NCBI RefSeq assembly: GCF_000717025.1
Contig: NZ_JNXG01000007.1
Location: forward strand, 124,001 to 188,000
DNA length: 64,000 bases
From: Streptomyces atroolivaceus
GTDB lineage: Bacteria; Actinomycetota; Actinomycetes; Streptomycetales; Streptomycetaceae
Direction: 5' to 3'
Part shown: positions 27,045-35,776 of the stretch, piece by piece
How positions within the stretch are numbered: the first letter of the stretch is position 1
How the letters are laid out: every line of letters starts with the position of its first letter
Notes under the pieces: generated by a model
The model's database searches: none
What the model was told of the DNA's origin: nothing
Seen by the model: only the letters and a program-made list of their open reading frames with translations
Made by a program: the position numbers and the translations under genes

Positions 27045-27743
27045 GTGAGCAGCGTACGCGTACTGAGGATGGGGCCCGCGCCACGGAACGACCGGGCTGC
27101 GGCCGGGAGCGGCGTTGCCGTCCCGGTGGGGCACCAGGTGCTGTGCGCGGAGGGCTCGGCGCCCGAGCGCGTGGTGGCGTACGTGGAGCGCGATCTGCCT
27201 CCGGGTGGGATACCCGCCTATCGGTCGGCACGGAGCAGCGGTGCGCGTTCCCTCGTGCTGTGGGCGGACGAGCACCGCCGGGAGCGACTGGCCACTCTGG
27301 TGACCGTGTCGGCCGGGAGTGGTGTCGCGACCTACCAGGTGCTCGGAGCGCACGGCGAGCTCATCGGTACGCTCGTCCGTGAGAAGGCGCTCCGCGGCAG
27401 GGGCCTGCGCACCCGCTGGACGGTTGCCCCGGCGGGCGGTCAGGAGGCGGTGGGCTTCAAGGGCCGTGTCTTCTGGTGGTGCGTGTGGTGGCTGCTCTCC
27501 CCGGTACAGACGCTGATCATCGTGCTGAGCCTGCTCAGCGGCGACGGTGACGCGGCGCGCGGGCCCCGGCGCATCGTGTGGCGTGCGGGCGGGCAGGTTC
27601 CGCTGGAGTTCAGGTCGAAGGACGACACGGTGCACCTGCACGCGCCCGGATACGACTGGCGGCTGGGCGCGGCGCTCGTGGCCGTGCTGCGTACCTTCGA
27701 CAGCTGGCTGCTGGGCAACGAGTGGGACGACAAGAAGGAGTGA
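27045..27743 (+). CDS. Hypothetical protein with one central membrane segment
   Basis: A 232-residue protein that I cannot assign to a named family. Two beta-rich halves (VATYQVLGAHGELIGTLVRE and PLEFRSKDDTVHLHA) flank a tryptophan-rich hydrophobic stretch, FWWCVWWLLSPVQTLIIVL, at about residues 142-160. The strand pattern 'Y-V-G-x-L-I-G' is reminiscent of scramblase/LURP-like beta barrels, a weak resemblance. GTG at 27045 with GGAGGGA at 27031 is the best-supported start; an in-frame ATG eight codons later has no such site. It is next to a pseudogene. Confidence 0.7.
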   Translation: MSSVRVLRMGPAPRNDRAAAGSGVAVPVGHQVLCAEGSAPERVVAYVERDLPPGGIPAYRSARSSGARSLVLWADEHRRERLATLVTVSAGSGVATYQVLGAHGELIGTLVREKALRGRGLRTRWTVAPAGGQEAVGFKGRVFWWCVWWLLSPVQTLIIVLSLLSGDGDAARGPRRIVWRAGGQVPLEFRSKDDTVHLHAPGYDWRLGAALVAVLRTFDSWLLGNEWDDKKE

Positions 27744-27746
27744 CGG

Positions 27747-28076
27747 TCAGTCCCGCTGCCGGTCGAGTGCCTCGTCGGGGGTCCGCGCGGCCGTGATCAG
27801 CGAAAAGTGGGTGAACGCCTGCGGGAAGTTGCCCAGTTGCTCGCCGCCGGGGCCGATCTCCTCGGCGAGGAGGCCGACGTGGTTGGCGTAGGTGAGCATC
27901 TTCTCGAGGTCACCGCGAGGCGGGAGCCGAGCCAGTGGGTGAATGCCGTCGTCTCCTCCACGAAGCCCGGGTCGAGCAGCCGTGAACCAGTCGACGGCGC
28001 CGTCTGCCTGAACCGGCGCACCCGTCTGCAGGTCGCCCACGAGACCGTGCGCCGCTGTGGGAGGGTATCGGTCCAT
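27747..28076 (-). pseudogene. Remnant of a GH15 glucoamylase/trehalase-like gene
   Basis: The minus strand begins with a typical GH15 N-terminus ([20 protein letters not shown], then DGAVDWF). It jumps after ~30 residues to a short interior block readable only in another frame ([16 protein letters not shown]). It then ends in the first frame with the GH15 C-terminal block [20 protein letters not shown] and [13 protein letters not shown]. Intact GH15 proteins are about 600 residues; here ~110 codons remain. The gene has therefore lost two large internal segments and shifted frame, and cannot encode the (alpha/alpha)6 catalytic barrel. Confidence 0.85.
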
Positions 28077-28169
28077 GACCGCCCAATCTCCGGCATACCC
28101 CCTCGAAAGCCACTGTCCGACAAGCGCCTCCCGCCCGCTCCCTCAGCCACACGGGGGTGGCGCGTGGAC

Positions 28170-29120
28170 ATGATCCATGTCCGCGCCGTCAGCCCGCCGG
28201 ACCTGACGGAGCGGGTCGAGGAGCTCCTGGCCGCCGACCCGTACGTCCTGAACCTGATCGTGCAGCGGGGTGCCGCGCGCAAACCCGACGGTGACTCCGT
28301 GGCGTGTGACGTGCTGACGGGAGCCGCCGACGAGGTCCTGCGCGGCTTGCGGGACCTCCAGGTCGACCTGCGCGGGTCCGTCGTCATCGAGCCGGTCGAC
28401 ATGACGTTCCCGGGGCAGGCCTCGGAGCGGGCGGCCCGCAGACTGGGTGCGCGGGGCGACGCACCGGTCTGGGCGCAGGTGGAGGCACGTATCCGGTCCG
28501 AGGGCAGGTACCCGCCGAGCTTCTATCTGTACCTGGTCATCGCGGGCCTCATCGGCTCGGTCGGCATCGTCACCAACTCCCAGATCCTGATCGTCGGGGC
28601 GATGGTCGTCGGCCCCGAGTACGGGGCGATCGTGGCCGTGGCCCTGGGCTTCGACAGGGGTGACCGGACCATGGTGCGCAAGGGGCTCTCCGCACTGTGC
28701 ACGGGGCTGTTGCTGACCATCGCGGTGACGTTCCTCTTCAGCCTGCTCATCCGCGGATCCGGTCTCCAGTCGGAGGCGTTCGACCGCGGCCTGCGGCCGG
28801 TCTCCGACCTGATCAACACGCCCAACTTCTTCTCCTTCGCCGTCGCGGCCCTGGCCGGCGTCGTCGGCATCGTCTCGCTCACCGAGGCCCGGACGAGCGC
28901 TCTGCTCGGGGTGTTCATCTCCGTCACGACCATCCCGGCCGCCGCGGCCATCAGCGTCTCCACGGCCTTCGGCAGCTGGTCCGAGGCCCGGGGCTCCCTC
29001 ATCCAGCTCCTGGTCAACATCGCCGTGCTGATCGTGGTGGGAGCGGTCGCGCTCAGGTGCCAGCGGGCGATCTGGCAGCGCGTGGGGCCGGCCCGGACGA
29101 GGAACGGCGAACAGGCCTGA
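28170..29120 (+). CDS. DUF389 family membrane protein
   Basis: A 316-residue protein. The soluble N-terminal domain (about 1-105, [20 protein letters not shown]) is followed by a DUF389 membrane region with about six hydrophobic helices, including [20 protein letters not shown] and the conserved [16 protein letters not shown] segment. The function of this family is not established. Start taken at ATG 28170; GTG 28164 is equally possible and closer to GGGGGTGG. It lies just after the GH15 remnant, 49 bases past what would have been that gene's start. Confidence 0.85.
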   Translation: MIHVRAVSPPDLTERVEELLAADPYVLNLIVQRGAARKPDGDSVACDVLTGAADEVLRGLRDLQVDLRGSVVIEPVDMTFPGQASERAARRLGARGDAPVWAQVEARIRSEGRYPPSFYLYLVIAGLIGSVGIVTNSQILIVGAMVVGPEYGAIVAVALGFDRGDRTMVRKGLSALCTGLLLTIAVTFLFSLLIRGSGLQSEAFDRGLRPVSDLINTPNFFSFAVAALAGVVGIVSLTEARTSALLGVFISVTTIPAAAAISVSTAFGSWSEARGSLIQLLVNIAVLIVVGAVALRCQRAIWQRVGPARTRNGEQA

Positions 29121-29233
29121 GGCCGCACGGCCACGCCCTGCGCCGACCAGGCCGAGCGGCCGGATCCGGGCATGCCCGGGAAGATGGGAGGCAGGGCCGC
29201 CCCAAGGCCTCGCACGCAGTCAGGAGGGCCGCC

Positions 29234-30664
29234 ATGCCCCGGGAACGCACCTCTCCGCTCCGAGCCGTGCCGGGCGCGACACCGGAGGAACGGGCCGCGC
29301 TCGGCCGAGCGGCCCGCAAACGGGCCCCCCGGTCAAGCCATCAGGCGTACGAGCCTGCGGCCGACCGGCCTGATCCGCTGGCCCTCCTGGAGGCCCAGTC
29401 GGCGGCCAGGGTGCAGGAGCTCGTGCCGATCCGGTACGGGCGGATGACGGAATCGCCGTTCCGCTTCTACCGGGGCGCCGCGGCGATCATGGCATCCGAC
29501 CTGGCGGGGACACCGGTCTCCGGGATCAGGGCCCAGTTGTGCGGCGACGCCCATCTCCTGAACTTCAGGCTGCTCGCCTCCCCCGAGCGCAATCTGCTGT
29601 TCGACATCAACGACTTCGACGAGACGCTGCCGGGGCCGTGGGAGTGGGACGTGAAGCGGCTGGCGGCCAGCCTCGTGATCGCGGGGCGCGCCAACGGCTT
29701 CACGGACAAGGAGCGGGCCCGCATCGTGCGGGCCACCGCGCGGTCGTACCGGGAGTCGATGATCCGGTTCGCGGACATGCGCAATCTCGATGTCTGGTAC
29801 ACGAAGATCGACGAGGACCGCCTCCATGCCATGGCCGCCGGCAAGCTGGCCTCCCGGGGCCGCGAGCGCGTCGCCAGTGCGACGGCGAAGGCCCGCACCC
29901 GGGACAGCCTCCAGGCGTTCGGCAAACTCACCGAGGTGACCGGCGGACGGCTTCGCATCGCCGCGGACCCACCTCTGGTCGTACCGGTCGCGGACCTGCT
30001 GCCCGACGCGGAACGCCGGGCGACGGAGGGGCAGTTCCGCCGCCTTCTCGGGCGCTACGGCCGCAGCCTCGCCTCGGACCGGCGCTCCCTGCTGGCCGAC
30101 TTCCAGCCGGTGGACATGGCCCGCAAGGTCGTGGGCGTGGGAAGCGTGGGGACCCGCTGCTGGATCTTCCTCCTGCTCGGCAGGGACGGCGGGGACCCGC
30201 TCTTCCTCCAGGCCAAGGAGGCGGATTCCTCGGTACTGGCGCCGTACGCCGGGGCGAGTGCCTACCGGAACCAGGGTGAGCGGGTGGTGGCCGGCCAGCG
30301 CCTGATGCAGGCCGCCGGTGACATCTTCCTGGGCTGGGAGCGGGTGGACGGATTCGACGGACGGCGCCGGGACTTCTACGTACGCCAACTGCGCGACTGG
30401 AAGGGCATCGCCGAACCGGAACTGATGGTGCCGCGCGGCATGGGCGCCTTCGGTGAGCTGTGCGGGACGACGCTCGCACGTGCGCACGCACGGTCCGGCG
30501 ACCGCATCGCCATCGCGGCCTACCTCGGCCACGGCGACGTGTTCGACCGGGCTCTGGCGACGTTCGCCGAGCGGTACGCCGACCAGAACGAGAGGGACCA
30601 CCGGTCGCTCGTCGACGCGGTGGCCGCGGGCCGCCTTCCGGCGGCCGGGGAGGGCCGGACGTAG
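29234..30664 (+). CDS. DUF2252 family protein (kinase-like fold)
   Basis: A 476-residue protein of the DUF2252 family. Landmarks are FRFYRGAAAIMASDL, CGDAHLLNF (a GDxHxxN motif like the catalytic loop of aminoglycoside/choline kinases), DINDFDETLPGPWEWDVKRL (metal-binding Asp) and FYVRQLRDWKG near the C-terminus. The motifs suggest a phosphotransferase-like fold, but no substrate is known for the family. AGGAGGG precedes the ATG at 29234. It is followed by the CLC channel after 124 bases. Confidence 0.87.
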   Translation: MPRERTSPLRAVPGATPEERAALGRAARKRAPRSSHQAYEPAADRPDPLALLEAQSAARVQELVPIRYGRMTESPFRFYRGAAAIMASDLAGTPVSGIRAQLCGDAHLLNFRLLASPERNLLFDINDFDETLPGPWEWDVKRLAASLVIAGRANGFTDKERARIVRATARSYRESMIRFADMRNLDVWYTKIDEDRLHAMAAGKLASRGRERVASATAKARTRDSLQAFGKLTEVTGGRLRIAADPPLVVPVADLLPDAERRATEGQFRRLLGRYGRSLASDRRSLLADFQPVDMARKVVGVGSVGTRCWIFLLLGRDGGDPLFLQAKEADSSVLAPYAGASAYRNQGERVVAGQRLMQAAGDIFLGWERVDGFDGRRRDFYVRQLRDWKGIAEPELMVPRGMGAFGELCGTTLARAHARSGDRIAIAAYLGHGDVFDRALATFAERYADQNERDHRSLVDAVAAGRLPAAGEGRT

Positions 30665-30788
30665 CGCGCCCGGACTCACCGCACGTCGACAGCGGGTATT
30701 TCGTGGACATGTCCGGACATCGTGGTATCACCGTGTGGACCCCGGCGGGGCAGTACGACCCGGCCGGGACCCGACACCCGAGGAGACC

Positions 30789-32126
30789 ATGACCATGTCG
30801 GCCGAACCGGTCGGAACACCCGGCACGGAGTCCCCCGATCCGCTCGCGGTGGTCCGCACGCGGGCCTACGCAGTGCTGCTGATCATGGTGGCGGCCCTCG
30901 GAGTCCCCATCTCCGCGGCGGCGTTCGGCTTCCTGGCGCTCGTCCACGAGCTGCAGTCCCTGACATACGAGGACCTGCCCCACGCGCTGGGATTCGACGG
31001 AACACCCTCCTGGTGGCCGGTGCCGCTGCTGGCCGTCGCGGGCCTGCTGACCGGGCTGGCCGTCCGGCACCTCCCGGGCACGGGCGGACACAGGCCGGCC
31101 GAGGGGTTCGTGAACACGGGGGCGCCGGCGGCCGCGGAGCTGCCGGGGATCGCGCTCGCCGCCCTCGCGTCCCTCGGACTCGGTGCGGTCCTCGGCCCCG
31201 AGGCCCCCCTCATCGCCCTCGGTGGCGGGCTGGCCGTGTACGCGGTACGCCTCCTCAAGCCCGGCATCGCGCCGAGCGCGAGCGCCATGGTCGCCGCGGC
31301 GGGGAGCTTCGCCGCCGTCAGCGCCCTGCTGGGATCGCCGCTCCTCGGCGCGTTCCTGCTGATGGAGGCGTCCGGCCTCGCCGGGATGATGCTCGGCCTC
31401 GTGCTCGTGCCCGGGCTGCTCGCCTCGGGCATCGGATCGCTCATCTTCGTCGGCCTCGGATCGTGGACAGGTCTGGGAACCTACTCCCTGACCCTCCCCC
31501 ACGTGCCGCACGCACCCCAGCCCACGCTCGCCGAGTTCGGCTGGGCCATCGCCCTCGGAGCCGCGGCAGCCGTCGCCGGGACGGGCATCAGGAGGCTTTC
31601 CCTGTCCTTGCAGGGGCGGGTCGGCCGGAGACAGGTGATCACGACCGTCATGATGGGTCTCACCGTCGGCGTACTCGCACTGCTCTACGCCGAGAGGACG
31701 GGCAGGAGCGCGTCCGAGGTGCTGTACTCCGGCCAGGACGCCCTCGGCGGCCTGCTCGCCGAGGGCGCCACGTACACGGCGGGAACACTCGTCGTGCTCA
31801 TCGTCTGCAAGGCACTCGCGTACTCCGCTTCCCTGAGCGCCTTCCGGGGCGGCCCGATCTTCCCGTCGATGTTCCTGGGAGCGGCGGGCGGACTGGCGCT
31901 GTCACACCTGCCGGGCCTCAACGCCACGGCAGGCTTCGCGATGGGCATCGGGGCCATGTGCGTGGCGATGCTCAAGCTGCCGATGACCTCCGTCCTGCTG
32001 GCCACGCTGCTGCTGGGATCCGAGGGCATCACGGTGATGCCGCTCGTGATCGTCTCCGTGGTGGTCTCCTACGTCCTCGTACTCAGGCTCGAGCGTCCTT
32101 CTGCGGCGAGCACAGCGCCCAGATGA
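30789..32126 (+). CDS. CLC-type chloride channel / H+-Cl- exchanger family protein
   Basis: A 445-residue integral membrane protein with about ten hydrophobic helices. CLC signatures are GLGAVLGPEAPLIALGGG (the GxxGPE region), the GSPLLGAFLLMEASG helix, and FRGGPIFPSMFLGAAGG (the GxFxP anion-binding loop near residue 360). Glu in LGPEAPL aligns with the gating glutamate of transporter-type CLCs, which suggests exchange rather than passive channel activity. No CBS domains. AGGAGA is eight bases before the ATG. Its 3' end overlaps the convergent membrane-protein gene by 44 bases. Confidence 0.87.
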   Translation: MTMSAEPVGTPGTESPDPLAVVRTRAYAVLLIMVAALGVPISAAAFGFLALVHELQSLTYEDLPHALGFDGTPSWWPVPLLAVAGLLTGLAVRHLPGTGGHRPAEGFVNTGAPAAAELPGIALAALASLGLGAVLGPEAPLIALGGGLAVYAVRLLKPGIAPSASAMVAAAGSFAAVSALLGSPLLGAFLLMEASGLAGMMLGLVLVPGLLASGIGSLIFVGLGSWTGLGTYSLTLPHVPHAPQPTLAEFGWAIALGAAAAVAGTGIRRLSLSLQGRVGRRQVITTVMMGLTVGVLALLYAERTGRSASEVLYSGQDALGGLLAEGATYTAGTLVVLIVCKALAYSASLSAFRGGPIFPSMFLGAAGGLALSHLPGLNATAGFAMGIGAMCVAMLKLPMTSVLLATLLLGSEGITVMPLVIVSVVVSYVLVLRLERPSAASTAPR

Positions 32127-32514
32127 TGAAGACGTTGATCGCGATGAGGACGATGGACCAGAACGGGTAGTACGGGAGCCACAGGAAGTTGGCCACGGCC
32201 AGCAGTCCCGCGAGCAGTACACCGACGGCGCGCGCCCAGAGGGCCCCGGTGAAGAGTGCGCAGCCGGCGAGAACGACGACGATCCCCAGGATGAGGTGCA
32301 CCCAGCCCCAGCCCGTCAGGCTGAACTGGAACACGTAGTTGCGTGTGGTGACGAACAGGTCGTCCTTGGCGATGGCGGCGATGCCCTCGAGCACGGCCAT
32401 GGCCCCACCGAAGATCATCATCACCGCCGCGAAGACGGTCCAGCCGGACGCGGCGGCTTTGCGCCCTCCGGGGGCGTCGTGACCCGTCCTCGTCCCGCTC
32501 ACGCTTCCAGCCAT
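32083..32514 (-). CDS. Four-helix membrane protein (DUF7144-like)
   Basis: A 143-residue protein with four membrane helices: GWTVFAAVMMIFGGAMAVLE, the segment after WGWVHLILGIVVVLAGC, AVGVLLAGLLAVANFLWL and PFWSIVLIAINVFIIWAL. The 'W-x-F-A-x2-M-M-x-F-x-G' opening and YPFWSI are typical of a small actinobacterial membrane family of unknown function. Start at 32514 with AAGGAGG seven bases upstream. Divergent from the XRE regulator; tail overlaps the CLC gene. Confidence 0.8.
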   Translation of the reverse strand: MAGSVSGTRTGHDAPGGRKAAASGWTVFAAVMMIFGGAMAVLEGIAAIAKDDLFVTTRNYVFQFSLTGWGWVHLILGIVVVLAGCALFTGALWARAVGVLLAGLLAVANFLWLPYYPFWSIVLIAINVFIIWALCSPQKDARA

Positions 32515-32650
32515 GTCGGCCTCCTTGGTCTGCCGGCCGGTGCGCGACACCGATGTGTCCGCAATACGGCTTATGCTCCCCTTATCAGGCTGACACACCA
32601 TCACCCGGAACGACGCCGTGACGTCTCCAGTCTGGGATAACATCTCTGAC

Positions 32651-33226
32651 ATGAGAGACGAGGGTTCGCCGAACACCGTCGACGCCCGGCTCGCGGTGCG
32701 GCTGGCCACACTCCGCACCGAACACGGCTGGTCACTGGACGAGCTGTCCCGTCGCGCGGGCGTGAGCCGCTCGACCCTCTCGCGGCTGGAGCGTGGCGAG
32801 CTCAGCCCCACCACCACGATGCTCGGACAGCTGTGCACGGTGTACGGGCGCACGATGTCACGGCTGCTGATGGAGGTGGAGGCGGAGCCGCCCCAGCTGG
32901 TTCCGGCCGCGCGGCAGCCCGTGTGGCGCGACGAGCGGTCCGGGTTCGTCCGCCGCTCCGTCTCACCGCCGCACGCCGGGCTGCGTGCCGAGATCGTCGA
33001 GGGCACGCTCGACGCGGGCGCCGACATCTCCTACGAGAACGCGCCCGTGCCCGGCGTGGAGCAGCACATCTGGGTGCTCGACGGCACGGTCGAGGTAACC
33101 GTCGACCGGACCGTGCACACCGTGCGCGCGGGCGACTGCCTGCGCTTCCGGCTGCGCGGCCCCTCGCACTTCCACTGTCCGGGCCCGCGGCGGGTCCGCT
33201 ACGCCCTGATGATCGTCCTGCCCTGA
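32651..33226 (+). CDS. XRE family regulator with C-terminal cupin domain
   Basis: A 191-residue regulator. Its N-terminal helix-turn-helix (about 10-65) includes LDELSRRAGVSRSTLSRLER; the C-terminal cupin (about 110-190) includes EQHIWVLDGTVEVTV and HTVRAGDCLRFRL. Such proteins repress or activate neighbouring metabolic genes in response to a small ligand bound in the cupin. The start is uncertain: ATG 32651 has no Shine-Dalgarno and may be leaderless; GTG 32618 would add 11 residues. It leads a probable three-gene unit with the GNAT (19-base gap) and glutathione peroxidase (31-base gap). Confidence 0.88.
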   Translation: MRDEGSPNTVDARLAVRLATLRTEHGWSLDELSRRAGVSRSTLSRLERGELSPTTTMLGQLCTVYGRTMSRLLMEVEAEPPQLVPAARQPVWRDERSGFVRRSVSPPHAGLRAEIVEGTLDAGADISYENAPVPGVEQHIWVLDGTVEVTVDRTVHTVRAGDCLRFRLRGPSHFHCPGPRRVRYALMIVLP

Positions 33227-33245
33227 ACGTGAAAGGACCCGCTTC

Positions 33246-33797
33246 ATGACCGAGATCGTCCCCGTGTCCGGCCCGGCACTGGTCACCTATGCCGATGAGC
33301 TCGCCACCCTGCTGATCGAAGCCGTGGAGGGCGGGGCCTCGGTCGGCTTCCTCGCCCCGCTGGACCGGGCGACCGCCGCCGCCTGGTGGCGGCAGCGGGC
33401 GGCCGCCGTGGAGGATGGGAGCCACCAGGTCTGGATCGCCCGCGACGCCGAGCGGGCGGTGGGCACGATCGGCCTGGTCAAGGCACCCTTGCCGAACGCC
33501 CGGCACCGCGCAGAGGTCTCGAAGCTCATGGTCAGGCCCTCGGCCCGCGGCCGGGGTGTCGGCCGGGCTCTGCTCGCGGCGGCCGAAGGGTCCGCCACCG
33601 ATGAAGGGCTGACACTGCTGGTCCTGGACACCGAGACGGGAAGCGACGCCGAGAGGCTCTACCGTTCGGCGGGCTGGACGCCGTGCGGATCCGTCCCGGA
33701 CTACGCGGCGGATCCTCACGGCACGCTCAGGGCGACCACGTTCTACTACCGGACCCTCGGCCCACAGGAGGCCTCCCCTCAGGTGCCGTCACAATGA
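33246..33797 (+). CDS. GNAT family N-acetyltransferase
   Basis: A 183-residue acetyltransferase. The acetyl-CoA binding motif A is VSKLMVRPSARGRGVGRALLAAAE (residues about 88-112; RGRGVG is the pyrophosphate loop), followed by LLVLDTETGSDAERLYRSAG, the motif-B helix. It transfers acetyl from acetyl-CoA to an amine; the acceptor is unknown. AAAGGA lies upstream. Pairing with an XRE-cupin regulator is common in Streptomyces and suggests control by it. Confidence 0.9.
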   Translation: MTEIVPVSGPALVTYADELATLLIEAVEGGASVGFLAPLDRATAAAWWRQRAAAVEDGSHQVWIARDAERAVGTIGLVKAPLPNARHRAEVSKLMVRPSARGRGVGRALLAAAEGSATDEGLTLLVLDTETGSDAERLYRSAGWTPCGSVPDYAADPHGTLRATTFYYRTLGPQEASPQVPSQ

Positions 33798-33828
33798 GAG
33801 CGACGCCACGCTACCGAGGAGATATCCC

Positions 33829-34317
33829 ATGACGCTGCACGACATCCCGCTCCGCACCCTCACCGGCGAACCGACCACACTGGGAGCCTACGAGGGCTCG
33901 GCCGTCCTTCTGGTGAACGTCGCCTCCAAGTGCGGGCTCACTCCGCAGTACGCCGGCCTGGAAAGGCTCCAGAAGGAGTACGGGGAGCGCGGTTTCACCG
34001 TTCTCGGGGTTCCCTGCAACCAGTTCGCGGGCCAGGAACCGGGCACCGCCGAGGAGATCCGGACGTTCTGCTCGACGACGTACGGGGTCAGCTTCCCGCT
34101 GCTGGAGAAGATCGACGTCAACGGCGAGAACAGGCACCCGCTCTACACGGAGCTGACGAAGCTCGACGACGCCGAGGGCGCGGCCGGCGACGTCCAGTGG
34201 AACTTCGAGAAGTTCCTGATCTCCCCGGCCGGCGAGCCGGTCGCCCGGATCCGCCCGCGCACCGAGCCCGATGCGCCCGAGGTCGTGGCGGCCATCGAGG
34301 CGCAGCTGCCGCGGTAG
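33829..34317 (+). CDS. Glutathione peroxidase family protein
   Basis: A 162-residue thioredoxin-fold peroxidase. The catalytic motif is VNVASKCGLTPQY (peroxidatic Cys36), with FTVLGVPCNQFAGQEPG supplying Gln and a possible resolving Cys, and VQWNFEKFLI supplying the conserved Trp-Asn pair. The nucleophile is Cys, not selenocysteine. Actinomycetes lack glutathione, so bacterial members of this type generally use thioredoxin; here that is inferred. GAGGAGAT lies upstream of the ATG. Confidence 0.93.
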   Translation: MTLHDIPLRTLTGEPTTLGAYEGSAVLLVNVASKCGLTPQYAGLERLQKEYGERGFTVLGVPCNQFAGQEPGTAEEIRTFCSTTYGVSFPLLEKIDVNGENRHPLYTELTKLDDAEGAAGDVQWNFEKFLISPAGEPVARIRPRTEPDAPEVVAAIEAQLPR

Positions 34318-34334
34318 CGGGAGAGGGAACAGCA

Positions 34335-34369
34335 CGCGGGGCCGGGCCGGTGTACGGGCCGGCCCCGCG
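34335..34369. terminator. Bidirectional hairpin terminator
   Basis: An 11-bp perfect inverted repeat, CGCGGGGCCGG with CCGGCCCCGCG, with a GC-rich 13-base loop. It fills the 58-base gap between the convergent glutathione peroxidase and acyl-CoA dehydrogenase genes. Confidence 0.75.
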
Positions 34370-34375
34370 GCGCGA

Positions 34376-35602
34376 CTAGCGGATCGGCATCCCCGACAGG
34401 GTGCGGGCGATCACCAGGCGCTGGATCTCGCTCGTGCCCTCGAAGATGGTGTAGATCGCGGCGTCCCGGTGCATGCGCTCGACGGGGTACTCACGGGTGA
34501 AGCCGTTGCCGCCGAGAATCTGTACGGCCTGGGCGGTGACCGTCTTCGCCGTCTCGCTCGCGTAGAGCTTCGACATCGAGCCCTCGGCCGCCGTGAAGGG
34601 CTTGCCGGCGCTCGCCATCCAGGAGGCGCGCCAGACGAGCAGCCGCGCGGCATCGATCTGGGTACGCATGTCGGCGAGCTGGAAGGCGATGCCCTGGTTG
34701 TCGATGATCGGGCGGCCGAACTGGGTCCGCGTCTTCGCGTAGTCGAGCGCGACCTCGTAGGCGGCGCGGGCGGTGCCGACCGCCATGGCTCCGACGGCCG
34801 GGCGGGACGCCTCGAAGGTCGCCATCGCGGCGTTCTTCACGCGCTCGCCACCGGACTTGGCGCGCTCACGGGCCCGGGCGAGGCGCTCGTCGAGCTTCTC
34901 CTTGCCGCCGAGCAGGCAGTGGCCCGGGACACGGACGTCCTCGAGGACGACCTCGGCCGTGTGCGAGGCGCGGATGCCGTGCTTCTTGAACTTCTGTCCC
35001 TGCGAGAGCCCGGGGGTGGCCGGCGGGACGATGAAGGAGGCGTGCCCCTTCGAGCCCAGCTCGGGGTCGACGACGGCGACGACGACGTGGACGTTGGCGA
35101 TACCGCCGTTGGTCGCCCAGGTCTTGGTGCCGTTGAGCACCCACTCGTCCTTCGCCTCGTCGTACACCGCGCGGGTGCGCATCGAAGCCACGTCCGAGCC
35201 GGCGTCCGGCTCCGAGGAACAGAAGGCGGCGACCTTCACGTCGTCCGCGTCCCCGTACATCTGGGGGATCCAGGTACCGATCTGCTCCTCGGTGCCGTTG
35301 GCGAGCACGCCGACGGCCGCCAGGCCCGTGCCGACGATCGACAGGGCGATCCCCGCGTCACCCCAGAAGAGTTCCTCCATGGCCATGGGGATACCGAGGC
35401 CAGTGGGGTCGAAGAACTGCTGGGCGTAGAAGTCGAGGGAGTAGATGCCTACCTTGGCCGCCTCCTGGATGACGGGCCAGGGCGTTTCCTCACGCTCGTC
35501 CCACTCCGAAGCGGCCGGCCGGATCACCTCGGCGGCGAATCCGTGCAGCCAGTCACGGACCTGCTTCTGGTCGTCGTTGAGCTCGAGCGTGAACTCGGCC
35601 AT
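34376..35602 (-). CDS. Acyl-CoA dehydrogenase
   Basis: A 408-residue FAD enzyme of fatty-acid or branched-acyl beta-oxidation. Visible landmarks are MEELFWGDAGIALS, the signature AAFCSSEPDAGSDVASMRTRA, GTKTWATNGGIA, the middle-domain end RVPGHCLLGG, the FAD-contact TRTQFGRPIIDNQGI, and the C-terminal ILGGNGFTREYPVERMHRDA with YTIFEGTSEIQRL. Glu in IFEGTSE is at the catalytic-base position of most family members. Start taken at MAEFTLEL (35602) because GGAGGG precedes it; an upstream ATG at 35614 is possible. Divergent from a TetR gene with two operator-like repeats between. Confidence 0.93.
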   Translation of the reverse strand: MAEFTLELNDDQKQVRDWLHGFAAEVIRPAASEWDEREETPWPVIQEAAKVGIYSLDFYAQQFFDPTGLGIPMAMEELFWGDAGIALSIVGTGLAAVGVLANGTEEQIGTWIPQMYGDADDVKVAAFCSSEPDAGSDVASMRTRAVYDEAKDEWVLNGTKTWATNGGIANVHVVVAVVDPELGSKGHASFIVPPATPGLSQGQKFKKHGIRASHTAEVVLEDVRVPGHCLLGGKEKLDERLARARERAKSGGERVKNAAMATFEASRPAVGAMAVGTARAAYEVALDYAKTRTQFGRPIIDNQGIAFQLADMRTQIDAARLLVWRASWMASAGKPFTAAEGSMSKLYASETAKTVTAQAVQILGGNGFTREYPVERMHRDAAIYTIFEGTSEIQRLVIARTLSGMPIR

Positions 35603-35632
35603 GGTTCCCTCCATGCACTTCCGAATAAACCC

Positions 35633-35670
35633 GTTACTAGCGGTAACAACAGTCTGTTACCAGCAAGTAG
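35633..35670. promoter_or_regulatory. Paired TetR operator-like sites
   Basis: The intergenic region holds a palindrome GTTACTAGCGGTAAC (35633-35647; GTTAC-N5-GTAAC). 23 bases on, there is a weaker copy GTTACCAGCAAGTAG (35656-35670). The copies agree at most positions of the left half. They lie between the divergent acyl-CoA dehydrogenase and TetR genes, closest to the dehydrogenase start, as expected for repression of both by the adjacent TetR. Confidence 0.65.
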
Positions 35671-35776
35671 CTTCTGTCAACCGGTCAGCCGTCGATCCGC
35701 ACGCGGCTGAGCAGGGTGTTACGTTGCCCGGGCGTGACGAGATCGCAGGACAGCCGGGTGGGGCGGGAGAGACGAC

